A DNA stretch of 64,000 bases. Origin: Blastomyces gilchristii SLH14081 (Eukaryota > Ascomycota > Eurotiomycetes > Onygenales > Ajellomycetaceae). The translations under genes and the position numbers were made by a program. The stretch spans positions 4,073,359 through 4,137,358 of the forward strand of contig NW_003101681.1 in NCBI RefSeq assembly GCF_000003855.2, given 5' to 3'. Below are positions 36,128-46,579 of the stretch, piece after piece. The notes beneath the pieces were generated by a model. That model saw nothing but the letters and a program-made list of their open reading frames with translations, was not told the origin of the DNA and did not search any database. Positions within the stretch are counted from its first letter, which is position 1; each line of letters begins with the position of its first letter.

Positions 36128-38530
36128 GAGATAACTACACAATATTAAGTTGAACCTCTACACTGAAATGATGAAGAAGAGTTCAAGAGTCAAGAACTTA
36201 AAACCTACTATCAGAGTAAAGAAATAGTGTATGAAATAACTACATCTGATACATCACAATTGAATGACTTAGTGAAACACATGAATTGAATAGTTGCAGA
36301 AAAGATACAAAGCCTACACTTTAATAGTAAATTAGAAAGAGAACTTTGAGATGAAGTAATATAAGCTATGATTATAATGATCAACACATTCTCAATATCA
36401 ATAAAAATATTTGAATGTAAGAAAGAAACATCATTTATATCTTTTAAAGCTTGAACTGAAGTGCAATCTTCTATTCATTGAATATGAAGATGAGAGTGTA
36501 AGATCTACAAGAAGAATTTTAAAGTGTTGAATAAGCTCATAGATAGAACTGATAGTAAGAAATAACAGCTGATTGAATATCAATAATTACATCAATATCA
36601 TGTGTGAGATTCTGTTGCATGTCATCTTGAGATTGTATGAAATATCATATTTAATAAAGCTCTTGACATGAGTGCAAATACATCTATAAATACAGTGAGA
36701 GACTTCAATAAATTGTCTAATAAATTGAATATTCTGAATATCAGAGAAGAATGACAGCACTACTTACTATAATATCTAGTGAAGAAAAAGTCAGATGTTT
36801 TGAAGATGATTACTAATAAGAATTTAGAGAGTGTAATTAATTCAATCTATCTTCTAGATAATAAGACACAGCTTGTTATAAATGAAGAGTCTGAAGACTC
36901 TGTTAATAAGAATAATTCTGTTCTAAGTGTTCTGACAGACTGATCAACTATACTGACAGAAGTCAAGAGAAGCTCAGACTAAGACTATTAGTATGAGACA
37001 ATGAAAAAGAAGATTAAGATATTTGAATAGAAGAAGATATATATTATTATTAAGAAGACTCTGAAAATAAATATTCTTACAGATAAATAAGTATATAATC
37101 AGAAGTTTAATAATAAGAAAGAAATCATCTATTTTAGAGCTTACTAAGTGATTAAAGAGTTCTTGCAATAGCAGAGTATTTATTATATAAGATTGTATAC
37201 TGCAGTGATATCAGAGTCTATATCATGTAGTCTATTCACTATATCAACTGTCAAAGAATGAAAGATTAAATTGATTAACTATATATTCATGTTTTTAAAT
37301 AATATATTACCTCAAAATGAGATAATCTATATGTAACTACTCACAGATGTTAAGTACAGCAGAGAGAGCTTGATAAGATTATTTTATCAGAGTCTATATA
37401 AAATGAAGCAAGCTGTAAGAGTATGATATTTTCTTATAACAGAGTATCTGACTATATTGAAATTCAAGATATTATCTTATGATGATGAATTTCTATATCA
37501 CTCTATTCATAAGATCTATCTAACATTGCATATTAATGATTATTAAATGACAGAATCTCAAGAACAGTAATTAGACTGAGTATTAAGAGAGATTATAAAG
37601 AGATTTGAGACAAAGAATGTTAAAGAGATTAAGTTATATCTTAAAATAAAGATTAAATATCAGAGAAATGATGATCTAGTGATTACATAGAGCTGTTATA
37701 TTAAGAAGATTCTTGAAAATTTCAGTATGAATAAGATAAATTCAGCTAACATTCTGATAATAGCTAGTATACAACTGGAATTCTCATCTGATGAGAATGA
37801 TAAATTAAATAATAACTTTACAGCTATAAGATATTATCAAGAATTGAAATCATTGCAGTATTTAGTCTTAAGCAGCTGATCAGATCTGGCATTCACAGTC
37901 AACTATCTCTCATATTTTAACTCATGTTTATACAAAGCATGTTAAGCAGTGTTGAACCATGTTCTACATTATGTTAAGAAGATGAAAAATCATGATATAT
38001 TATATAGAAAGAAGATTGATAATGAGAATCTGAGTTCTGTAACATACTGTGATTCAGACTGAACAAAGATGAATTCTTAATACAAATCAACTGCTGACTA
38101 TGTTATATTAATTAACAGGTCACTGATCTTATGATAGTTGCAGAGATAGATATCTATTATTAAATCAATCACAGAAGCTGAGTATATTATAGCTAGTAAA
38201 ATAGCTTGTGAGATAATCTGATTAAATGATATGTTATATAATACTGAATTAATAAATGATGAAAAAGTGAAAATATGCTTATATCTATAAGTTAATAATA
38301 AGAGAGCAATTGATCTAGTAAAGAGAGAATTCTTAATACAAAGATCATATTACATTGAGATTAGATATCATATTCTCTGTGATTTGATTAAAAAAGAGAA
38401 AATTATGATGAAATATATTAATTCTACAGTGAACATAGCTGACAGTCTTATCAAGTCACTGATGAAGCCTGCATTTGAAGATTTTATCAAAAGAGTTGAT
38501 ATTCAGGAAATTGAGAAGAAGGAATGATTG
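36128..38530 (+). pseudogene. copia integrase end, RT and RNase H, degraded
   Basis: Readable in essentially one frame apart from stops at former Trp/Gln codons. The integrase end at about 36145-36350 reads EEEFKSQELKTYYQSKEIVYEITT, then LERELWDEV with TGA for Trp. RT starts about 37130 (FRAY, then IKEFLQ); next comes FMFLNNILPQNEIIYM (usual AFLNG...IYM), then SLYKMKQAVRVWY (usual SLYGLKQAPRxW). The catalytic VDD near 37520 reads IND. RNase H at about 38040-38500 reads VTYCDSDW, then ITEAEYI, then RYHILCDLIKKEKI, then NIADSLIKSL. Gene order and motifs are diagnostic for Ty1/copia. Confidence 0.85.
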
Positions 38531-38728
38531 AATGATAATAATAATACAGTGAATCAATGAATTTTGCATATATTTCTTGATTTTTACAGTTATTGCTGTA
38601 TGAATGTCTTTTCTAATGAGGAAATCAGGGTCTGATTGATGTAATTAATTATTATTGCATTTTTGAAAGATTTGAGGATGAGGGAGGCCCCGGGTGGCGG
38701 CTTATAGGCCACAGTGTAGCAGGGGGGG

Positions 38729-38838
38729 TGTTGGTGATTACTACACCTACCCTAGTCACGTGCCACCCCAACCTATCCATTTAGTGTAACTCGCGTAGAT
38801 AGATTACACACACAACACAACAACGTTATCCTCCAAGA
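38729..38838 (+). repeat. copia 3' LTR and preceding polypurine tract
   Basis: It starts tgttggtgattactacacc, directly after the purine tract aggggggg, the usual plus-strand primer site. It keeps all its CC and GG dinucleotides, unlike the 5' LTR, and is the first unmutated block next to the gene island. Confidence 0.85.
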
Positions 38839-38843
38839 GTCTG

Positions 38844-39408
38844 AGCCAACAGATTCAAGCAAGAGAGGCTGATTATGTAATCAGGTATATATCTCTCCTT
38901 ATCAACGTCAACGCTAACTTCATCTTTTCATCTTTAAACCCTCTTCTTGTCTTTCAGTTTTGTGGGAGACAATCCTCCGGGATTTATCTCAAGATTCTAG
39001 TCAATTTGTTATCTGTATTTCGACTTATCAAGAGAATATCTCTGTTGCCACACTCTTAAACGCCCGTATTTGCGGAGTTCTTGCTGCTCTGAATCTCTAA
39101 TTACATCTTCGAAACTACAATTGTTCATGACATATATCTTCTCTTTCGATCTTGCGCAAGAGAATACCTCTATTGGCTCTTTTTGCGTGTTGTTTTCAAA
39201 CCACATAATTAATTTCATTTCTGTTTCAACATCACATTCATTTAAGTTAGAACCTGCCTTCAGAGGCTACAACTCTACCTGAGAGCTGGTAACAGCCACC
39301 AGGCAGCCCTTCTTCCATTACTCCTGGCAAATCTTCCATTTTAAAGTCAACTGATACCTCCCAGTTCCAAGAATATACCTATCAAGATATATATATCATT
39401 TGGTCCCA
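38844..39408. other. Intergenic region upstream of spo11
   Basis: 565 bp of normal composition between the copia target duplication and the spo11 start codon. It presumably contains the spo11 promoter. No gene is certain. A 69-codon minus-strand frame (39009-39218) and a plus-strand reading after a possible intron (38891-38957, gtatat to tttcag) are both weak. They could be the stump of a gene cut by the copia insertion. Confidence 0.5.
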
Positions 39409-40998
39409 ATGACGTCGGAGCCATCAGCGTTGGGGATTCCAGCCCCTCACCCTGACCCTAACCCGCACCCTGGAAATGGATCCCCAGAGGACAAGGTTCG
39501 CAAGTTTATTACAGAACTCCTGGATTCGCTCATAGATGGCCTAACGAGAGCTGACGGATGCCCGTCAATCACTCTAAGACGGCGCTCAAATCATGCCCAA
39601 TTCTCGGTAAATCCGGAAACATGCGCTTTACAATGTGACACTGCTGACCTTTCCTGCACCTATTCATGGCCAGGGAAAACCGTGTTAGAAGGTTGGCGTT
39701 TCGGTAGGTTACGCCCCAACCCAGTGCGATGCTATGTTTTAGCGTATTCCTTGGGCTTGAATTGATCTCATTGTTCTTCTTATATCATCCAGCGGTCCTG
39801 TTGCGAATCCTTGGACATATATCAGAGGCCATTCGGGGTGATTTCGTTAGCTCGAAGCGGGATATCTACTATCTTGATCCTGTTTACTTTGGATCCCAGA
39901 GTGTAGTAGACCGATGCATTGACGACATTGCCTGTACGATTGGTGTCGATAGGACAGCGTTGCACGTGGTATTATTAACCGGAATATCCCATTGCCTCCG
40001 ATGATGGGATCTTGTTCTTGCTAACTTGTGAATTATACAAGGCAGCAGCAGCCAAAGGACTTCTTGTGGGAAGCTTCAACATCACACTTAACGATGACTC
40101 CGTGGTAGACCCGGGCGTTCATTCTGAGGTTGCCTTTGCTAGTCCAGGAGGCTCGTTTGCACGGGTTATTGACGTATATATATATATAGGGCATGCTCGT
40201 TCCTCGGGCTGAAACGGTCAGGAACTTCGACATCTCAGCTGTTCGATGGATTCTGGTTATCGAGAAAGAGGTAAGATAACAATGTACATACAAATGTAAC
40301 AACAAGTTTATAGCCGGGTCTCGACACTGACAAATCAAACATGAAAGGCGACATTCCACAGGTTGGCAACTGCTAACTACCACAAAACTTCTGCTGCCGG
40401 CCCAGGGATCCTTATCACGGTAAGGACAATCCCCTTTATAATTTCCCCTTCATATTCCAATCAATCGTGAGTATTCTAAAATCGCAATAATGTTCAGGCG
40501 AAGGGGTACCCAGACATCTGCACCCGTGCATTCCTCCACTTATTATCCAGAACCCCAGGATCAGTATCAGGAGCATTGCGCTCCAACCAACCTCCTATTT
40601 TCATGCTAGTTGACAGCGACCCAGACGGCATTGCTATCATGTCTACTTATAAATACGGCTCGAGGGCGCAGGCACATGACAATCCCAACCTTACCGTTAA
40701 TAAAATGCAGTGGCTTGGCCTTCAATCCTCCGAAGTTGCTTCTAGAATTGAAGTATATCAGCAGGATGATGACGTTCTAATTCCCCTGACTTCGCGTGAC
40801 CGGAAGAAGGCTCAGGACATGTTGTCCCGAAGCCCTGTTTTCGCAGAGGATGGGCCAGAGCCGGCCTGGAGAGGGGAACTGCAGCATATGCTCATGTCAA
40901 ATGTGAAAGCGGAGATTGAGATATTGTATGAACGGGAGTGGGGTATTGAGAGATGGCTGGACAGGAAGTTGCAGACATTGATCAAGAGGGTGTTCTAA
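39409..40998 (+). CDS. spo11: Meiotic recombination protein Spo11 (topoisomerase VI subunit A family)
   Basis: Spo11 makes the double-strand breaks that start meiotic recombination in the nucleus, by a covalent tyrosine-DNA attack. My model has six exons: 39409-39703, 39793-39968, 40042-40128, 40190-40270, 40348-40419 and 40498-40998. They total 1212 nt, 403 residues, all in frame. The Spo11/TopVI winged-helix part holds SSKRDIYYLDP; the Y124-Y125 pair contains the catalytic Tyr. It is followed by QSVVDRCIDDIA. The Toprim domain has VIEKE (E211) and LVDSDPDG (D276, D278, D280), the metal ligands. Introns are 60-89 bp with GT-AG ends and a CTAAC branch site in intron 2. Intron 3 has a weak gttgcc donor; it was chosen because it joins VHSE to GMLVPRAE as in the family. 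The start at 39409 is the first in-frame ATG. The gene converges on ubc7 with 278 bp between stop codons. No RIP-like damage was seen. I am very sure of identity, fairly sure of exon borders. Confidence 0.95.
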
Positions 40999-41276
40999 GC
41001 CGTTTCAGGGGAGCGCTGGCGAGAGATACAAGGAAGAAGGCAACGGTGATCGTATAAAAATCGCTGTATAAGAACAAAACCAGTCCATAAAAACTCCACG
41101 CCCAATGAACTAAAACTAATGAATCTCTCAATCAAAGCAAATCATGTATCCACTAACCTAACCCCTACCCCGCTCGAAAACAAGACACAAAAACGCCGAT
41201 AACTCACATTATATAAAAGAAAAACAACGCTCTATGAACCCTTGCTCCTCCAATTCCCCCCCCTCGTATCCAAAAC

Positions 41277-41935
41277 TCAAAGCCCTAAACTCCTCCTAAC
41301 CTCACTACGCACCCTCTTCTCATACTCGCTCCTCTGATCCCGCCACATCTTGGCCGCCTCGACATTTGCCGGGCTCTCATCATTTGGCTCCGCAAGCATA
41401 CTCATGACGGAAATAAGAATCTTCTCGACTGATTGGATGGGGCTCCAGCGCTCCGACGCATGCTCGTAGTGGTTCGGGTCGTCCCCTGGCGGATGCAGGA
41501 TGGAGATGCACACGGTGCCGTTGGGGTATACTACGTGTAAAGAGTACAAGGGAAAACATAGTTAGTCGCTTGTAATGTGCTATACATGAACATGTAATAA
41601 ATATCCAGGGTGATCACTACAGCGCGCGCCATCATCATCCAAGCACAGAAGCACAGCCACCGGATATTATATATATTTCACATACCATTCGGATGCCAAA
41701 CCCCACCACCCAGAAACTTCATCGTGGGCGGGCTGAGCGGGTAATCCCTGGGGAACTTGAGTTCAGCAGCGAACACGCCGCCCTCAAAAGGTGTGCCCTC
41801 GGGACCCTGGATCAGCGCCTCCCAGTGAAACATGTCATCTTCACTGACGGGCCCGGCTGTTATGCCGTCTGGTGGGCTGGTGGAGAGGAGCTTGTATTCG
41901 TGAAAAAGGCGCTTCTGGGCGACGGAGGTGGCCAT
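41277..41935 (-). CDS. ubc7: Ubiquitin-conjugating enzyme E2, Ubc7/UBE2G2 type
   Basis: An E2 that accepts ubiquitin from E1 and passes it on, mostly for ER-associated degradation, at the ER membrane with Doa10/Hrd1-type ligases (family knowledge). Two exons, 41935-41686 and 41530-41277 (minus), give 504 nt and 167 residues; human UBE2G2 has 165. The intron (41685-41531, 155 bp) has a gtatgt donor, an actaac branch site at about 41562 and a tag acceptor. It splits the Val codon of HPN-V-YPNG. Visible motifs: RLFHEYK at the N-terminus, [29 protein letters not shown] (81-83), catalytic Cys91 in [10 protein letters not shown]. Next is the acidic insertion after it ([16 protein letters not shown]), typical of Ubc7/Cdc34-like E2s, and [17 protein letters not shown]. 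The sequence is intact and clean. Repeat DNA starts only about 200 bp upstream of its start codon. Confidence 0.96.
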
Positions 41936-42130
41936 GATTGTATAGTTTTCGTAGTGTAAGTCGCTCTTTAGGCCCTGAGAAGGGGTTTTGCGGATTGCGG
42001 GGGAAGTTTTTGGCGATGTGTGATGTGCTGATAGTGAAAGTGGCGGCGGCTGGCGTTTTGGGGTATTGTGGCGGACATATTACTTGCGAAAACAGAATTT
42101 TCCCAGCCCCCTCTGAAAATTAGTAGCAAA
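41936..42130 (-). promoter_or_regulatory. Upstream region of ubc7 (compressed promoter)
   Basis: About 195 bp of normal base composition between the ubc7 start and the sharp onset of AT-rich repeat DNA near 42120-42160. No TATA box or specific operator is recognised. The 61- and 88-codon plus-strand frames here are antisense shadows. Confidence 0.45.
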
Positions 42131-42834
42131 ACACCACCAAAAAATCAAAATATCTGCATTTCTCTAGAATCATTCAATATCATTCAATACATGTCTTTTT
42201 CAATCAAATATCATTCAAATATACATCTTTCTTCTCTTTATCATCAATATGTCATCTCAACTCTGTGATTTCAATTAATAAGATTGTATATCTTCTTAAG
42301 AATAATTATATATCTACTAACTTACTAAGATTATATGAAGTATTAATTATTATTTATATATATTAAATTCAATGAAATCTTCACTATTTTGAAACTGCTA
42401 GAGAACTCTGTTCAATATATAATATAAAGTTAAAGATTATATCAGATATCTCTTTAATTCTGAAGAGATTTAATAAAGATTTTAAAGCTTTTTTATATTA
42501 TACAGTTAAGAACTTCATAAGAGAAAAAGATATAAAAGAATATTTCAGATGTACTTATATAGAATAATATTATAATAATTAGAAAGATTCAGATTACAAT
42601 TTATTATAATATAAATTTAAAAGTAAAAGTAGTACAAGATCTGTTCTTATCACTATAAATAGTAAATAAAGATACTTTGAATTTCTGTAATTTTATCTAT
42701 TATAGTGAACTTTTTAATTCATCTCTTATAATTTGAAATATACTCTTATTAATATTTATATGAAGCAACTGTTTTCTTATTAATTAATTAAAGTATTCAT
42801 CAAATTAAGATATTAAACTACTTTAAATTAAAGA
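42131..42834. other. AT-rich region right of the gene island
   Basis: About 700 bp, very AT-rich and without CG. No gene is recognisable and I saw no match elsewhere in the window. Short imperfect repeats of atcattcaat occur at about 42166-42225. It is probably a degraded repeat of unknown family. Confidence 0.4.
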
Positions 42835-43166
42835 TAAAACAGTGAATTTAATAAAAGATTCAATAATAAATTCAATAAAAGATTTCAATAGTGTATTCAA
42901 TAAAATAGTTCAATAGTAAATTTAATAAAAGATTTAATAGTGAATTTAATAAAAGATTTCAATAGTAGATTTAATAAAGAATTTTAATAGTGTATTTAAT
43001 AAAAGATTTAATGACAGATTCAATGAAAGATTTAATAATAGATTTAATAAAAGATTTAATAGTGAATTCAATGAAAGATTTCAATAGTGAATTCAATGAA
43101 AGATTTTAATAGTGTATTTAATAAAAGATTTAATAATGAATTCAATGAAAGATTTCAATAGTGTAT
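42835..43166. repeat. Minisatellite, about 24-25 bp unit, roughly 13 copies
   Basis: Degenerate tandem array with the unit aatagtgaattcaatgaaagattt. Each unit is two related 12-bp halves (aatagtgaattt and aataaaagattt). Some units are 25 bp long, so no single frame stays open across the array. Copies differ mainly by transitions. It is directly followed by the Gypsy-2b LTR. Confidence 0.85.
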
Positions 43167-43444
43167 TATAACAGACTGTGTCTGATTAATTATATAGACT
43201 ATTTTATTACACTTCACAGATTTCTACTGCTTTATTCTCAATTGTCAATTCTCAGTTATCATAAATATGTACAAATTCTCCCGGCTCAAAGCTTCACTAT
43301 GTACATTATCACATATGTGTATAAATATTCACTTTAATTACTGACTCTCACACTTTCTCTTTCTTTTCCTTCTTTAACATTTTTCACTTTGTTATATAAG
43401 ATCTATCAATATCATATCAATCTATTCAGTGTAGGTCTCTTACA
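43167..43444 (+). repeat. Gypsy-2b 5' LTR (278 bp)
   Basis: Inverted match to 24887-25194, ending ...ggtctcttaca. Its first 8 bases, tataacag, equal the preserved cgtggcgg of Gypsy-2a after C-to-T and G-to-A changes only. A short cccgg at about 43280 survives. Confidence 0.85.
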
Positions 43445-44409
43445 CTTGAAAAACATTTATCATCTTCTTATTAAAAATAATTATTCACATATCATCTTCT
43501 TATTAGAAACAATTACTCACTGAGATATTCAAACACATAATAACATGTAAGAAATAAAGAAACAGTTAAATAGTTAATCAGATACTGAGTTCTCAGATAG
43601 AAGCTTACTTATCAGTCACTCTAACTCTGTAATAAGATCTTATAAAGAGAATGTCAGTAAAAGACTTAAGAGTTCTGATACTACAGATGTATAAGATATT
43701 TATATAATTACTCTTCTTTCAATTTCACAGATATCACATATCTGATGATTGATCTAATCATGTCTAATAATAGTATGAAAGAACTATCGAATACAAGTAT
43801 AGACACAGTATCACAGTGACTCTGAGTAATGTTGAAATTACAACAGCAACAGATAGCTGATATGCATGTAACTCAACAACTTCAATACAAGGAAATTTAA
43901 CAATTAACTCAATAAGAAACTCATGCAATTTCAACATCTACAGAATCAAATATAAAAGTGCTGAAAGAATACTTAGATACTCTCACATATTTTAATACTT
44001 TTAATCTCACTCTCTACTCATCATGAAGAATGAAAATGCTTGTAAAACTGAGTATAAATTAAGATATCATCAGTTCACTAATCAATTAAGATTGATATAT
44101 CAATGAATAATTGAAGAATTGTGTGAAACAGAAGTTCTATTCATAAATGAAAGTATGTAAATCAGCATTGTAAATATCTGATAATATTATTAAACATCTT
44201 GATATTCTGTTCTGAGATACTGCTATGCAACAGAAAGTATTAGATTAATTACAGAGTATCTGACAGAGAAATACTTCTTCTACAACATTTATCTCTGACT
44301 TCAATATCAAGATTCTAGAAGCAGGTGATCAATCTTGAGAGAATTGAATAAAGATTAGCATACTGAAGAAGATATTAACTTTTGAACTCTTATAGACTCT
44401 TGTAAGTAT

Positions 44410-44941
44410 TGTAACGTGATGAAACTGAAGCAGTGACTAGTCAGTGATGTCATGTAGAGATAGTTGTTTAAGAAGTCATATAAATGAGCTTGACTATCTT
44501 GCTTGAATAGTGAGCTCATAGGCTACAGAGTTATTGTGAGAATATCACAGATATAATACTTAGTATACTAAGAAAATTATATAAGAAACATAGTAACTCT
44601 TATATATATTTCAGTAGAAGAAAAATGAATCACTGACTTCTTTAATGAGAAGTCAGTATCTAGCTATTCTATATAGATAATAAGCAGATACTCTTCTTCT
44701 ATTCTACAAGTGAGAATAGCTGCAGTGATATCTCAGTGATATCTCACTGTTAAGAAAGAGTAATCTACTGATCTTATATAGAAGTGAGATTCTTATATTC
44801 ATTAATCAGATCTTTCTATGATATATCTGAATGATGTCATAGAGTGATTGAAAACTAGTTCAGATGAGATGAAATCATCTGTATAAAAGTAATAAGCTGT
44901 GTGAAACTGCAGCAAGGTCTTGACATGGCTGAGAGTATAAT
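44410..44941 (-). repeat. Gypsy-3 copy 2, 3' LTR (532 bp)
   Basis: Direct repeat of 51715-52242 and 15892-16431. It is heavily mutated throughout; the inner end reads ...gagagtataata where the partner reads ...gggggcgtgaca. Confidence 0.88.
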
Positions 44942-46579
44942 AATACTCTTCTCTTTAAAAGTATAGTTCTGATGCTCTTAAGATTACTGAATTGAGAGTT
45001 ATCTTTGTTATATAGCAATAGTTATCAATTAATTGATAGTGTATATACTGTGTGTGATATAAAGAAATAGATGAGTTTTTCTGCTAACTGCATAGATCTT
45101 TCTTTTTTCATCTTCATTCAAATTAAACATGTGATAAGTGAGTTTCTTATATATTAATTTGAAATGTGAAAAATGTAGTTAATAAGTGACTTACAGATCT
45201 CTCATCATATTTCATTCTATATATGAAATTCTCTGTAAAAGTGATGTATTTCAGAGACAAAGTTAACAGTAGTGATAGAATTTTTCAAAAAGATTCTTCT
45301 CTTCTATGATATATTTTTCTTTCTCTTCTTCTCAATTGTAACAGTGAGTGTATAAGAGTATCATTCTTGAAGAATAATAAAGAACTTATTCTGATGTTTT
45401 TTAGTAAGTAAATATCTTTATAATGTAGCTGTGATCTCTGTGACTGTCAAGAAAGCTCAGTTGAAGATAAAGATAACAGTGTCAACAGACTGCAGAAGCA
45501 CTGCTCTCATTGTTATATCTTTTTCTTCTTCTTCTTCTACTTCTCTTACAGCTGTGATGATAGTCACTGTGTCTTGTAGTAAGATGTCATCTCTTCTGCT
45601 GATTAGTGTGTCTATGTTCAGTTCTTTCTCTGTCTCTTCTACTACTGTTGTGACACTGCTTTCTCCCTCAGTTAACACAGTGATGTATGACTCTGTGTAG
45701 TCATTTAGAGAGAAATCTGAGAAGAGCTTGATTTTAGAAATAGTGACTCTGAGAAGCTTAATCTGTAGTTCCTCTTTCACAGTATATCTGAGCTCTACTT
45801 AGAATACTACTGAGTTGAGTCTGCAGAGTCTTACAGTTTCTTTGTCTTCTCTCTATAAGAAGGCTTCAGTATGATCTCTGATCAGCACTGTTACTTATCT
45901 ACACTGTACTAAGCAGCTGAAGAAAAGAGATATCTTATATATCTATCTCTTCTCTCACTTCTGTTATTTTCATTGTATCTGCAATAATGACTTCTGTCTT
46001 TCTGTAAGTATTATCTACTCTACAAGAAGATATCATATCAGCTCTGACAAGAAGCTCAGATGCTCAAGCAGTACAGAGTTAGAGTCTTAAAGCTTTAAGT
46101 ATTGATAGATTTTATCAAGACTGAGAAGATCTCTCTTACTCATCTATAAAAGAAGATAAAAGCATAAGTCTCTGAGATGAAAAAACATCTCAGAATGACT
46201 GATCTTAAGAAGAAGTCAGCTAGTATCACTGTTGAAAGTATCACAGAGATTAATCACTAATTGAAGAGAATCTCACTTTAGTTAAAACAGATAACTGAGA
46301 TGCTTTATAAGTTCATAAGTTGATAATTTCAGTATCTTTTATACTCTTCTACAGTATGCATACTCTTCTGCAGCATGCTTCTCTATAGTGTCACAGTACT
46401 AACTTCTCAGCAGATAAAGATATCAGTGCTGAAGACTTCAACAGTGAAGAATAAGTTTAGTGAGAATGTAGTTATTAATAAGTAGACTCTGAGATTCTCT
46501 CTTTTTACTTTTTCAGTGAGCTGTGATCTCATTAAAATAGCAGTGATCTGCAGATCAATAATATTAATTTTTTTATTAA

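Larger units (their letters stand above)
31118..38838 (+). mobile_element. Ty1/copia LTR retrotransposon, split by a LINE
   Basis: Short direct LTRs of about 110 bp (31118-31227 and 38729-38838) flank a plus-strand gag-protease-integrase-RT-RNase H order, which defines Ty1/copia. A 5-bp duplication gtctg is at 31113-31117 and 38839-38843. If it is real, the LTRs end in ...caaga rather than the usual CA, so the right edge is slightly uncertain. A polypurine tract aggggggg (38721-38728) touches the 3' LTR. LINE copy C interrupts the integrase (33558 to about 36127). The 3' end lies against the gene island and is unmutated from about 38620 on. Confidence 0.88.

Noticed and set aside
1..38600. 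Possibility of a reassigned genetic code (UGA = Trp), or of mitochondrial DNA
   Set aside because: The intact spo11 and ubc7 in the same window use TGG for Trp and normal stops. The TGA codons are explained by directional transitions, and the content is nuclear transposons with LTRs and target duplications.
40033..40383. 116-codon minus-strand frame and small plus-strand frames inside spo11
   Set aside because: Antisense or intron read-through of spo11; the spliced six-exon model explains the region.
41693..42123. Plus-strand frames of 88 and 61 codons
   Set aside because: Antisense to ubc7 exon 1 and its promoter.
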